In this document: in pieces, positions 43,931 to 55,142 of the stretch | Layout: every line of letters begins with the position of its first letter | Position numbering within the stretch: position 1 is the stretch's first letter | Source of the DNA: Dendrolimus kikuchii | Lineage: Eukaryota; Arthropoda; Insecta; Lepidoptera; Lasiocampidae | Direction: 5' to 3' | Assembly: GCA_019925095.2 (NCBI GenBank) | Contig: CM034388.1 | Span: forward strand, 992,001 to 1,056,000 | DNA length: 64,000 bases | Notes under the pieces: model-generated | What the model saw: only the letters and a program-made list of their open reading frames with translations | What the model was told of the DNA's origin: nothing | The model's database searches: none | Made by a program: the position numbers and the translations under genes

Positions 43931-44239
43931 AAGAGGGTAACTGATTACGCTTTGGTTCAATTTTAAAAAACTAAGGTTTGAGCACAATCAGTGTATGATA
44001 ACTGGAAGGACAGAAAGGGACTCACCGGATCTCCATCAAGGGGTTGGACGGCACAGTTCTTTTATATTATTATATTTTCTGGCCACTATTATTGTCTGAT
44101 TAAATATTTAAAACATTTGCAGCACTACACAATTTTATTTAAAAGTATTTTCTAATATTAATTTCACTTAATTTTGATTTTACGCACAGAGCACAATGGT
44201 CTACCTCCTTTCTTTCCGTCATAGAGTGAGCAAGGTATA

Positions 44240-44463
44240 TTTGGCTCAAATATAGGGAATCCCCAAATTAAGCAAGTTACGCTTGTGTGTTATGGGTATT
44301 ATACAACGGACTACTCTGGGGCCGATCCCAGACACCCAGACCATAGTAAATAACGGAGAAAATACGTTTCCGAAATTTACTATACCAGGAATCGAACCCG
44401 GGTCTATGCGTTGCAGGGAGGTAGGCCGGCAAAGGCTTAGCCCGCTCAACCACAGAGGCTGTC
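44240..44463 (-). mobile_element. SINE1, tRNA-derived
   Basis: Reversed copy. The B box reads GGAATCGAACCCGGG on +. Confidence 0.83.
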
Positions 44464-44696
44464 AAAGTTACTACTAATTTAACCTTTGTATTTAAATTTG
44501 ATGTAAGACTATTATTATTGATATGCAAATAAGTTTTGTTGCAAACCATACTTTTCAAGTGACATTTGACAGATAGGGGTTATTGACATTCCTATTCTTA
44601 TTTGGATCGCACAGTACGTAGCATTGCTCTAGCTAGGGTACCTATAATATCAAAAAAAAAACAAGAACGCAGTTATAGAAGCTAAGCATAAGGCGC

Positions 44697-44793
44697 ATAA
44701 AAGGTAAAGCCTTCATGATCAACTATGGTCTAATCCCTTGCAAAAGACCCAGTATTGTGCGTAAATAGCATTTCCCCCGCCTTAAAAAAAAAA
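44697..44793 (+). mobile_element. R1-type 3' tail
   Basis: AAGCCTTCATGATCAACTAT to the poly(A) matches, inverted, the UTR at 20656-20750. Confidence 0.7.
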
Positions 44794-45047
44794 AAAAGCG
44801 TGTAAAAGGACAAGTACGGCACTGGATGCAGGATATTACTCGCGAAGGGAGCGCGTGTAGGCGATCGCGGTGAGGTGCGGCGAGGGGCGGGGGTGAGAAC
44901 AATACCTAAGCACGTCTGTCCACCTTTCTTTGAATCGGGGAACATTACGAAATGGCCCAAACACCCTGCTTTCATTAAAATCCGTTCAGCCATTTCAGAA
45001 GTTAATCTAGATACATTTTCGAACAGATATCACATACATGTACTAGG

Positions 45048-45253
45048 TGGTAGGATATATGCCGGACTGTCTACCATCCCTGGTCTAGAGTATGCCGCCA
45101 TAACAACCTTGAGTTGTGTTCCGGCGTTAGTGGACAAGTTCCAGACTACCTCAAGAGAGCAGCAGCGCATTTGTAACGCGTTTGGTGTTGTAAATACATA
45201 GGCGATGGTAACCGCTTACCATTAGGTGGGCCGTCTGCCTGTCTGCTGAATTA
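45048..45253 (+). mobile_element. Family A retroposon, 5'-truncated
   Basis: GGTGGTAGGATATATGCCGG to TGTCTGCTGAATTAG. No poly(A), and more diverged than the copy that follows it in tandem at 45302. Confidence 0.78.
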
Positions 45254-45301
45254 GTATTGTTGCGGTATACATATAATAGAATATTCTTTATTGCACAATT
45301 T

Positions 45302-45583
45302 TATCCGTGCAGGAACGGAGAAAGATCGTAAGAGGCGACTAAACAACCCACAGCCAGGTGGTAGAGTATTTGCTCGACTAGATGGCGACCACCCCTGGTC
45401 TAGAGTATGCCGCCATAACAACCTTGTGTTGTGTTCCGGCATTAGTGACCAGGTTCCAGTCTCCTTTAAGAGAGCAGCAGCGCATTTGTAGCACCCTTGG
45501 AGTTGCAAATGTCCATAGGCGATGGTAACCGCTTTCCACTAAGTGGGCCGTCTGCCTGTCTGCTGAACTACTGCAATAAAAAA
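45302..45583 (+). mobile_element. Family A retroposon, nearly complete
   Basis: TTATCCGTGCAGGAACGGAG head with a short deletion after GAAAGAT, ending CTGCAATAAAAAAAAG. Confidence 0.85.
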
Positions 45584-45828
45584 AAGAAAAAAAGAAAAAG
45601 AAAATAAAACACATGAGTTTACAATAGTACAATCGGCGGTCTTATCGCTAGCAGCGATTTGTTCCAGACAACCTTCTGGAGATAATTTCGCGTTTCTAAT
45701 AATGGGTCGGTATCCTGTGCGCGTAGTTTAAAATATATACAATCTGTTCAAGTGTTGCATTAATAGAAATAAATATTTTCTTTCTTTCTTTTTTTTTCTT
45801 TCTATGTGTATTTAATTTATAAAATACT

Positions 45829-46240
45829 AGCGGCCCCGGCAGACGTTGTCCTGCTCTGAAAACATAAAAAATCTATCACCTACCGGTTCTAATTGTGAAT
45901 CTAAACCATCCGGGAACCCACTCAAACACACAAAAACAAAATCACCAAAATCGCTCCCGGTGATTAGGAGGATTCTAGAACCCGATCTCAGCGCCACCTA
46001 CCGGTTCTAATTGTGAATCTAAACCATCCGGGAACCCACTCAAACACACAAAAACAAAATCACTCCCGGTGATCAGGAGAATTGTAGAACCCGATCACAG
46101 CGCCACCTACCGGTTCCAATTGTGGATCTAAACCATCCCGGGAGCCACTCAAACACACACAAAATTTCATCAAAATCGGTAAAGTCGTTCTCAAGTTATA
46201 AAATTACAACGAAAAGTGGCATTGATTTTTATATATACAG
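45829..46240 (-). mobile_element. Helitron-like element with three tandem inner units
   Basis: Starts ACTAGCGGCCCCGGCAGACG. The CACCTACCGGTT block recurs at about 45878, 45995 and 46104, so units of about 110-117 bp are repeated. Confidence 0.65.
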
Positions 46241-46249
46241 ATGTACATA

Positions 46250-46930
46250 GTTTAAGTATGTTTATTTATGATATACCTAATAAACTGCACCAACTACATC
46301 GCCAGAGGTTGCCTGGAAGAGATTGCTGTAAGCGTTGCTGACAACTAAAGCAATTACTCTAGTCAGGGATCGATACGGCTGATTTTGAAAAAAAATAACA
46401 CACTTGTATTATGTATTACACTAACCTGCAGTGTAGCTTGTAGGGATCAATTTCTGTGAAGGAACGTCATTCAGCTACCTAAGCATAAATAACTGCTTTT
46501 CGATTTTCTTGTTTTTGAGTCTGTCTGAAGGTTTCATAACGAATTTCAATGTAGATGCTAAGGATTAAATCCAGAACTCAGTCGTATGTAAAAAAATACA
46601 TTACAAATTTTGTCATAATGTCAAAAAACGTGTCATATAATAAATAACCCTTTTTTCGTCTGCCATTCTCCTCGTCTAGCCTTCACTGAACGTAGGACCC
46701 ACCTGAAATAGTTTACGTAGAGAAAATGTAGACCAATATAATTTTCTACATCAACGCACTACAATAGTTGTATGATAAAACATTGTACTCTTGTAATTTG
46801 TGACAACACAATTTCTATAGAAATTACCTATCGATACCTTAAGGCCGCCTATTGTGTCTACCATGACAATATTGTAATTGTGTATTTTTTAAATTGTATA
46901 TTTCATGAGCAATAAAGTGTTATCTATCTA
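46250..46930. other. AT-rich intergenic DNA, no gene seen
   Basis: No open frame or repeat family I can name. Confidence 0.5.
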
Positions 46931-46949
46931 AGTCGTATAAAATAATATA

Positions 46950-47245
46950 TAATAACAGCCCATAAATGTCCCACTGCTGGGCTAGGGCCTCCGATTATAG
47001 GGGAATAGACAGTATACCCGCCACGCTTGTCCAAGGCGACTTGGCAGGTTTGACACATCGGTTACCTCGATGTGCAGGTTGCATCACGATGTTTTCCTTC
47101 ACCGTTCTTAGCACATGGTAATTGTAACAATATACACATTAGGTCCGAAAACTGCCTAATTGGTGTATGCGTTCCGGCCAGGATCGAACCCGCGCCCTTT
47201 GAGTTCGGGACGCGTGCGCTAGCCATTACGCTACCACGACTATCT
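46950..47245 (-). mobile_element. SINE2, tRNA-derived
   Basis: The right part on + (GGCCAGGATCGAACCCGCG and GCTAGCCATTACGCTACCA) is a reversed tRNA-like head with B and A boxes. The body includes AAATGTCCCACTGCTGGGC. A second copy is at 62508-62797. Confidence 0.83.
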
Positions 47246-47693
47246 AATCTAAGTCGTGGTTGCCGACAATTATAATTCAACACATGTAATTATGACCGAA
47301 ATTGCAAAATTGGCCAGTTTCGTAGATGAAATTTGAGTTGTAAATAAAACATTGTTATGCTAATTATGCTCGAATTTATGAAAAAAAAATTATAATATAG
47401 TCTTTAGCTACAATGTAATAGGCTCGGTAATTTTAAGCGGTTTTTAAACATTGGTAAATGTATTTTTTTTTTGTAAATAATTTGTATTTTATATTAATTA
47501 ATAAGTACCATTTTTGACTATAAACAAAGTTGCTCAGTTAGGTAGTATAAGTATAAGTATCGTGTTTTGTATGATAAATGTAAAATACAATGATATAAAT
47601 ATATTTTCAGAAAATTTACTTAAGAATTTTGATTTCAATCCGTCGTTTCTTCTACAAAAACCGGAGGACAATAATTACCCTTGGTTACTTTTG

Positions 47694-48234
47694 TGAATGG
47701 AGCGTGAGGTAAACTAGGCGCTAAGAACCTCATCCAGAAGGCCCAGCTTGCCATACACAACGCGGTGCTGGTACCTCGCTCACGTATGGAAGCGAGAGGT
47801 GGGTATGGAAGAGAGGGCATGAAAGTAGAGTAAACGCGGTCGAGATGCGACACTGCGCAAAATCTGCGGAGTGACGCTCGCGGACCGCGTTCGTAATACC
47901 GAAGTAAGAAAGAGAGTTGGTCTGAAAGAGAGTGTCGGGGTGAAGGTAAGGAAAGGAATGCTCCGGTGGTTCGGGCATGTGGAAAGAATGACTAAACAGA
48001 TATACAATGCAAAAGTGGATGGATGCAGAAGTTGTGGAAGGCCACGACACACCTTCCATGATCAAATTGATCGTATACTAGCAGAAGGTGATGTCAGGAC
48101 CCTTAAGAACAGACGAGCGTGCGTGACATGAGTTATGAATGTCAAAGAAGCAAGTGAGGTGTGTAAGAATAAGCCTAAATGGCGCTCTGTTGTTCGTGCC
48201 TACCCCACAAGGAACTGGCGGGAAGTTATGTATG
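47694..48234 (+). mobile_element. Family B LINE tail, 8-bp TSD
   Basis: Starts at TGAATGGAGCGTGAGG. TACTTTTG occurs at 47686-47693 and 48235-48242. Small deletions break the frame, and CCCCACAAGG shows decay near the end. Confidence 0.88.
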
Positions 48235-48394
48235 TACTTTTGCCCAATTTTACGGCAGCAAGCAGGGAAGTGACGAAGGAACTAAGTTGCGTTTACATAC
48301 TCGAACTGCCCACTTCCATCGCCAATGCTCTTGAAATGAGCACAGTGTAAACAAGCTTTAAAACAAGTGACAACCAGAACTGTCGATCCTGGGA

Positions 48395-48470
48395 GCTTTT
48401 GACAGGAACTGAAAGGTGACGTTGTACTGTGCAGTTTTAATATCTAAATATGTGTAAATAAAAATGAAAT
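48395..48470 (+). mobile_element. Family C fragment
   Basis: TTGACAGGAACTGAAAGGTG to TGTGTAAATAA only. Confidence 0.55.
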
Positions 48471-48732
48471 AATATAACGCAGCGGTTCCCAAACTATTTT
48501 GGGCAAGTGACCCCTTTTCCAAAATGAATTGATACCTCAAACCTCATACCCAAATTACTCTAACAATCCAATCTCTACTTTTTTTCCTATCTATATAAAA
48601 TATTTGCCAATTTAAAAACTTTGCGCGGTTGGTTAAGTAAGTAAACTTGGCTTCATTCTCTCATTACAACTTAATTAAATAAATAGACATAAATTTCAGT
48701 AAATATCAAGTGTAATTAATATTTTTTTCCAG

Positions 48733-48930
48733 GTGGTATTTGCCCGACTGGATGGCTACCACCCCTGGGTTGTGAGTGTGTTCCGGCATTAGTGACCATG
48801 TTCCAGTTTCCCTTAAGAGAGCAGCAGCGCATTTGTAGCAACTTTGCTGTTGTAAATGTCCATAGGCGATGGTAACCGCTTTCCATCAAGTGGCCCGTGT
48901 GTCTGTCTGCTGATCTCCTGCAATAAAAAA
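48733..48930 (+). mobile_element. Family A retroposon, deleted
   Basis: CAGGTGGTATTTGCCCGACT with a gap after CACCCCTGG, and a normal CTGCAATAAAAAAT end. Confidence 0.8.
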
Positions 48931-49477
48931 TAAAATATTAATACAAAATACGACGACTTGTACGCTCTAACTTATTATTATCTTATACGAACTTGTCCAC
49001 GCTTATTGACTTGTCGAGTTTTTCATCTTGTTCGAACTTGTGCACGCTTATCGACTTGTTGAAATTTTTTTAAAGTACAACAATGTATTTCTACTAAAAT
49101 ATCAGTCATTCTTATATTAAATTGGTATACGTAACACAACTTATACAGTATCTTGAAAGTATCAAATAGGAACTTGTGTTCATTAATAGGGGTCTATTTT
49201 TTAAACCTTGGGAAACCATTTTCGACCCCAGGGGGTCGATATCGACCACTTTGGGAATCCCTGATTAACGTATGCAATTAGCTGCTAATCTTAATGGATA
49301 ATCTTAGCGATCCCGCTGGGCTACAACATTTTCCGTCTCGAACAGCATATCCTGTTAGTTTTGCGCCCATCAACGAAACTGATTCAATGCGATCGATTAT
49401 TTCAATATTCGCTTTACAAGTGTAAAGCGAAATAAATCATATATGGTTTAGTTTATGTAATCTACCTTTTGAACTTT

Positions 49478-49856
49478 ATGACAGTCTGTCGCGGCACGAT
49501 TTACAACAGGAAGGTACACACCGGTCCAGCCGAGTACGAAATCAATACGCTCGCGCCGGTGTGTACACGCAATATCAAAATTGCCTATGACAAAAGTTCA
49601 TTTGTCTACGGCCAACCGCCAATATTCGAAAATATCAAGAACGGAACGAGACGAAAAATTGTACGCGCAAGAAAATTTACTGTAAATTCGCAAAATATTA
49701 AAATATACGCATATTTCACACAACGCTCACAACAACCCGTCAAGAGGTGGGTCGAATAACCGTTCCACTTGGGTTTACCGGCAAGCAAGTGGAAGCAAGC
49801 AAGGGGTAAAATCGCGGTTGTGAACGTGGTCGTTGTGAGTCCCTAATGGAACGTAG
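49478..49856. repeat. Repeat upstream of the membrane-protein gene
   Basis: The block ACAACGCTCACAACAACCCG..GAATAACCGTTCCA and the block CCGGCAAGCAAGTGG..CCCTAATGGAACG both recur at 53531-53606 and 53873-53892 plus 55134-55142, on the other side of the gene. Confidence 0.6.
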
Positions 49857-49963
49857 CCATAATAATCCCTTTATAAATCAAGTATTAATTATCTATACAC
49901 ATGATATAAAAGTCAGTTGATATTTGAAAATGTCGATATGTCATTTTATATTTTAATATACAA

Positions 49964-50240
49964 ATGTTTGTAAAATTGGATATATTTTTAATAATAATTT
50001 TAAATATGCTAATCGATTTAATAAACGGTGGTAGAAATAAAAATTTGGTTATCAATAAGAAAGGTTTGGAGAAGGTAGATTCGTTCAGTGTGGGGTTAAT
50101 GTTCTTTGTAGATTTGAACAATACCTCAAGTAATGATATCAATTTGGAGATCAAAAACGGTCAATGTTGCTTGAAGAATGGTGATAATATTGACTGTGAA
50201 ACGCTTGAATTGATCGGTTGTACGGACACTATACCGGGAG
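49964..50240 (+). CDS. Membrane protein exon 1 (signal peptide, first Cys group)
   Basis: ATG 49964 opens a frame of 92 codons plus one base before GTAAGC. The first residues are strongly hydrophobic. The exon holds four of the eleven ectodomain cysteines (QCC, DC, GC). Confidence 0.8.
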
Positions 50241-52922
50241 GTAAGCAAGTTGTACTTGTCTTAAAAAAATATGTACATTAAATTATTGGTTTCAAAATCG
50301 CCCAATCGTATGTTAGTTCACGTAAAAGGTTTGGTCTTTAACTACAGATTTCTAACGAAAGCATCAAGATATTTGTATTTCTCATAATTTTCCACAACAA
50401 CAATAATTATGTGAGGGAAGGGCATTATTTACTACTTCGGAAGCGAATATCGCGCCACTTGACTGAAGCAAAGAAGTTATTAGTTATTATAATTCAAATT
50501 TACAAATTAACCTGCATTGATTTTAGCCCTTAAGTACATGTACTGTTACCTCCCCTACTTTTTATGTTTTCGTAATTTCACTATGTCGTTATCCTATTTC
50601 TTATCCATATAGACTTTGATTTTGACTTTGAAATTAGATTTTGCCAGGTGGTAGGGCAATTGCCCGACTGGATGGCTACCACCCCTAGTCTAAAGTATGT
50701 CGCCATAACAACCTTGAGTTGTGTTCCGGTATTAGTGACCAGGTTCCAGTTTCCCTTAAGAGAGCAGCAGCGCATTTGTAGCAACTTTGGTGTTGCAAAT
50801 GTCCATAGGCGATAGTAACCGCTTTCCATCAAGTGGGCCGTCTGCCTGTATGCTGATCTCCTGCAATAAAAAAAAAAAAAAAAAATGACTCAGTAGGTTG
50901 CAGCAAAAATGAATGTGGTATATGTAGACAGACGTACAGCAGCACCAAGAGACTTAATAATTTTATAAAGGTTCTGTCTTACTAAACTCAAAAGTACAGC
51001 TTAAACTACTGAAAAGGATAATGATCCTCCATCGCAGGATTATCATTAAGTACATTCAGCCCAGGAATGTATTACTTACGTATCAAACAAATATTTTACC
51101 TCAGTTTGTGTTTGAAAGTACCAGAAACTGCGACACAAAGCAACTGCTGAACTTAACTATTAAGTTAGGTATAAGACGCCAAATCTATCTTCAACTTTGT
51201 GAAATGGTCGAGCCTTAAGGTTGACTCAAATATCACCGCTATACTAAAGTTGAAATTATTACAGGTACATCAAAAACTATCAATCTCGTGGCACCTATAT
51301 TAGGACCAGTACAACGTAAAGGATACTGCATAGCTCATATAGACACTTGGGGAGTAGATAAAAGAAAAATGAGAAATCCTATAAAACTCAACTTTGATAT
51401 AAAACTTAAAGAATTTGATTCCAAAAAACCTGTTAATATTTGCAGCACTATAGATCAAGATCCATTAAATGACTGCAAACCTGTAGATTGCGATTTGCAT
51501 TATAACGGATATAAACCATTATTTGATAATAAAACTAAAAGATGTGTAAGAGCTGTTGATTGTTTAACCAACACTAATAAGATTCTTAATCCCCATATCA
51601 ATAAATGTGTAGATAATAGTATTAATACAGGTGATATACAATTTGTTAAATCTCTAACCAAAAATCAAAGGAAAGCAAAAGATATACTAATAATAAGAAA
51701 TGCTAAAAAGCTTGCTGCCAGTGTTAACGATACACAGTTAATTAATACAAAGATTGATACAAATAACTTTAAAGAAGGTATAGAAATAAAAAATATGTCA
51801 TTTTTAAAGAAAGTCAAGGCTTATTTTAGCTGTAATAAATACACATTTAGTATATTAGGTTTGGTTATCTTTGTACAGTGTGTTCTAATTTGCTCAATGT
51901 TATATTTTGTCACTAAAAGTTGTGGTTGTCGCAAAAAGAAAATGGTTGAAAGGAAATATTTTAACTACAGACAAGACGCTTCTGTTACCACACCTTTGAT
52001 TGATACTAGCAACATTGATACAGAGACCACAGACTATCAATATCTAAGCGAGTATTCTGATATTGATAAGAAAATCAAGTGCTACAAAGCTTGTCAAAAA
52101 GAACGTAAAAACAACGTTAAATTAAGTCTATCCGATGACATCTTATCTAAATGCATAAATAGAAGAGACTGGACTAAGCCAAGGTCTGAAACCATTCCTG
52201 AGTTGCCTAAAGAAGAAGATTTTAGATCTAAAGATTTTAAAAAGTCAACAATAGTTACACCTGAAAAGATTGACGATGTAAAGATCATTATTGAGAATAA
52301 TATTGAGCAACCAAAATCTAATGCTGTGATGGAGGATAAAGAGATGACAACTGTCAAGAGTATTGTCAAAATTATTGAAAACAAAAATGACACTCCAAAT
52401 TTACAACGTGTCTCATCTGAGAAGGAAATCAAATGCCATTCTTATAACTATAACGAAGCTAATTCAAATTTGACAGGCTTCAAACCAAGCACACATAGTA
52501 AAAACTTAGGGTTCTTCAATTCAGGTAAAGAAAAAAAAGGTACTATATCCCTTTCTACAGAAAAAGGCGCTCAAGCAACATTCTCAAATGATTCTATAGA
52601 CGACTTTCTCTCAGAGCGGGGTGTTGTATACTTAGCAGGAGAAAACATGTCAAAATACTCTTTCAGTTCATCATCAAATCCGATCAAATCGTCAAGCACG
52701 TCAATATCAAGTCGCACCTCAAAAAATAATGTAGTTAAAAATGTTCTCTCTTTACTCAAACGAAAATCAAAAGTGACTTCATCAGATCCGATATTGAAGA
52801 AGTCAAAACAGAGTATTGACCTTGAACTGATACACATGTCTAGAGCGTCAGTTTTTTCGTCAAGCAACGACACGGATTGTAAAGGTTTTAAAAGACTGAA
52901 AGATTCAAGAACTTCACTTTAA
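49964..52922 (+). CDS. Single-pass membrane protein, unknown family, two exons
   Basis: Not recognised. Exons 49964-50240 and 51265-52922 join at a Gly codon (donor GAG|GTAAGC, acceptor ATTACAG) to give 644 residues. Residues 1-22 are a hydrophobic signal peptide. The ectodomain (about 23-285) has cysteines at 68, 69, 78, 86, 114, 152, 163, 168, 186, 192 and 207 and possible N-glycosylation sites such as NNTS. One membrane span lies at about 286-308, followed by Cys-Gly-Cys and basic residues. The roughly 335-residue cytoplasmic tail is rich in Ser, Lys, Asp and Asn, with a Ser cluster around residues 486-515. Codon use is AT-rich. An AATAAA follows the stop by about 20 bases. The architecture resembles a receptor or adhesion molecule, but there is no recognisable enzyme domain. 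An extra upstream exon is possible. Confidence 0.82.
50644..50885 (+). mobile_element. Family A retroposon in the membrane-gene intron
   Basis: 5'-truncated at CCAGGTGGTAGGGC, ending CTGCAATAAAAAAAAAAA. It lies in the only intron of the gene at 49964-52922. Confidence 0.85.
51265..52922 (+). CDS. Membrane protein exon 2 (ectodomain, span, tail)
   Basis: Opens after TTATTACAG and stays open for 551 codons to TAA 52920-52922. This is by far the longest open frame in the window outside mobile elements. It encodes the rest of the ectodomain, the only membrane span and the whole cytoplasmic tail. Confidence 0.85.
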
Positions 52923-53204
52923 TTTGTATGTTTAATTTTGTAATAAATATGTCTTTTTAACTACAGAAAAATAAAATAATACATTTTATCATATTCTATT
53001 AAAAGTAGTAAGTAAAAAGTTTATGAGGACAGATGTCTGTTACTATTTCACGCAATAACTAATATAACTTATTTATCAGTATATCATATAGGGCAATGCT
53101 CTTTGTAGTATTCTTAGTCTATGCTAGGGGCTATTAAACTAAGCTTAGCCGATTGCAGTGATTTGCAGTATCGAGTCTCAAAATTATTTTAAGAAGGCAG
53201 CAAA

Positions 53205-53288
53205 CTATGGAGAGCAATTGTTGCAGTCGCACGGCGGGCAGATGGTAGATGTTGCTTCTGTAGGTACTGTCACATACTTTTCCTTGCC
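53205..53288 (-). CDS. Possible terminal exon of an unidentified - strand gene
   Basis: On the - strand a good acceptor (pyrimidine-rich, ending ATTTATTTCAG) is followed by 27 codons and TAG. The encoded tail has a dense cysteine group (CPPCDCNNC). A phase-compatible donor on the same strand lies near 56776 (CAGGG before GTAAGTG) after a hydrophobic stretch, but Harbinger-like DNA lies between and no start was found. This could equally be chance. Confidence 0.25.
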   Translation of the reverse strand, partial: GKEKYVTVPTEATSTICPPCDCNNCSP

Positions 53289-54078
53289 CTGAAATAAATG
53301 TTAATAAAACTAAGTTGCTGGTTATACGTCTATACCCCTTAGAAAAGGAGAAACCTACTAAGGTAGTTGTCACTAGAATTTAAAATTATTGAAAAGTTGT
53401 CAAAAACAGATACACTTTTGGCGCCTTCCATTAGTAGCTCACAACGCCCAAAATGCTCCGTTAGCCGTTCCACAAGGCGACCGCGGTCGTTATGGTCGTG
53501 GCGAAAACGTCACTAATGATATCTATAATTTTCGATCACACAACGCCCACAACGACCCATGTCAACGTGGGTCCGAATAACCGTTCCATTTAGGTTTAGG
53601 ATTGTAAATTACTACACATAATACACGTTACTAATTAATTTCTCTTTTTTTTAATTTCTTTATATGTTTCAAACTTAGTACCTATTAAAGCCTTATAATT
53701 TTTTTTTCTTCTTTAAAATTAATAATATTGTAATTTTTTCAAACTACAAAATATGAAATTGCATGTAGTTTACCTATAAGTGATTATTGCATTTGTCATG
53801 TATTTTTTTATAAAGCTATGTACATCCTTTGTATTAGTGCAAGTAATTGTTGGTAAACCAAAATAAATAAAGCCGGCAAGCAAGTGGAGTCTCTAAGGCC
53901 CGTTACGCACTAGCGATTGGCCGCCTAGGTGGTTCGTTTGAGCGGTGCAACCGCTTGACGCGGTTTCATCGCGGTTTCTTCGCGATTGGTCGCCATAGCG
54001 GTCAGCCGCGATGAAACCGCGTTAAGCAGTTAGACCGCTCGAAGGCGCGTGGCCCATATGCCCATTAACAAAATTGTA

Positions 54079-54374
54079 TCCGTGCAGGAACGAAGAATGC
54101 GGCCGGGCGGCCTGTCGTAAGAGGCGACAAAACAACGCACAGCCAGGTCGTAGGGCATTTACCCACCTGGATAGCTACCACCCCTGGTCTAAAGTATGTC
54201 ACTATAACAACCTTGAGTTGTGTTTCGGCATTAGTGACCAGGTTCCAGTCTCCCTTAAGAGAGCAGCAGCGCATTTGTAGCAACTTTGGTGTTGCAAATG
54301 TCCATAGGCGATGGTAACCGCTTTCGATCAAGTGGGCCATCTGCCTGTCTCCTGATCTCCTGCAATAAAAAAAA
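54079..54374 (+). mobile_element. Family A retroposon, nearly complete
   Basis: ATCCGTGCAGGAACGAAG head with about 15 bases missing, ending CTGCAATAAAAAAAAA. Nested in the Harbinger-like element. Confidence 0.87.
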
Positions 54375-54399
54375 ATGGACGCCGTCGAGATAGCTTGTG

Positions 54400-54582
54400 T
54401 TAGTTATTTTTACTCCCGAAAACATTTACATCTATCATCTCCTCTTTTCCAAAAATATCTACTAATTCTTCCCATTGTTTCCGTTTTAAATCTCTATTAT
54501 TATATGCTGCTCCTTCACAGTTCCAAATAGGTTCTGGTTGTTGAATTTCAACAATGAATTTCTCTGTGTCGAAGAAGTTCAT
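54400..54582 (-). pseudogene. MADF-domain start, Harbinger accessory protein
   Basis: ATG at 54582 (-) opens FDTEKFIVEIQQPEPIWNCE and NNRDLKRKQWEELVDIFGKE, the first half of a MADF (Adf-1 type) DNA-binding domain, which PIF/Harbinger elements carry beside the transposase. It stops after 60 codons. The original donor may be near 54440, but the rest is absent. Confidence 0.65.
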
Positions 54583-54753
54583 GGCAACTCACGTACAAAC
54601 TCATCGGCGGCTCGCCGCAAACTAAACCGCCCATGAATCGCCAGTGCGTATAAACAAAATGGCGGCCAGCCGCGAAGCGGGCCGCAGCTCTCCTTGCAAC
54701 CGCCGTGGTTGAAATTTTGTGGCGCTTAAGTGCGTACATTCACAGGCGGTTGC

Positions 54754-55054
54754 CAGTGGTGGATTTACCAATACGCTGAGGTTAGAGCCTAGGGCGGCAG
54801 ATTTTGGAGGGGCGGCAAATTTGGGGCCAATTTTTTTATATATTATGTCTTACACAATCTTCAAACTACGGTAAAAAGCAGGTCTAATTCAAGACTATAC
54901 ACATCTCACGATATGTACACAAATCATAAAGTTACAATTTCATTCACAAAAAAATGATCTAATTAATATGATTGTGAATTAGGGTATCGATTTATCGGTA
55001 GGGGCGGTAAAATTTGAATAGCCTACAGGCGTCATATTTCTAAATCCGCCCCTG
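54754..55054. mobile_element. hAT MITE, 301 bp, exact 8-bp TSD
   Basis: Ends CAGTGGTGGATTTA and (reversed) CAGGGGCGGATTTA. GCGGTTGC is duplicated at 54746-54753 and 55055-55062. Confidence 0.88.
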
Positions 55055-55142
55055 GCGGTTGCATATTAAACTGGAAAAGCGGCTAGCCGCGCGGTTTGCC
55101 GTCCCTGCGGTTAACCGCTAGTGCGTAGGAGGGCTAATGGAA

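Larger units (their letters stand above)
53893..55133. mobile_element. PIF/Harbinger-like element, TAA target duplication
   Basis: Ends GGCCCGTTACGCACTAGCG and (reversed) AGCCCTCCTACGCACTAGCG, flanked by TAA on both sides, the 3-bp duplication usual for PIF/Harbinger. Inside are clustered GCGGTT/AACCGC repeats, a strong hairpin at about 53940-54041, a MADF exon, a family A copy and a hAT MITE. No transposase found. Confidence 0.75.

Noticed and set aside
49469..49759. Upstream exon or separate gene of 94-96 codons
   Set aside because: Open, but it overlaps a repeat found also at 53.5 kb, and no suitable donor joins it to the membrane-protein gene.
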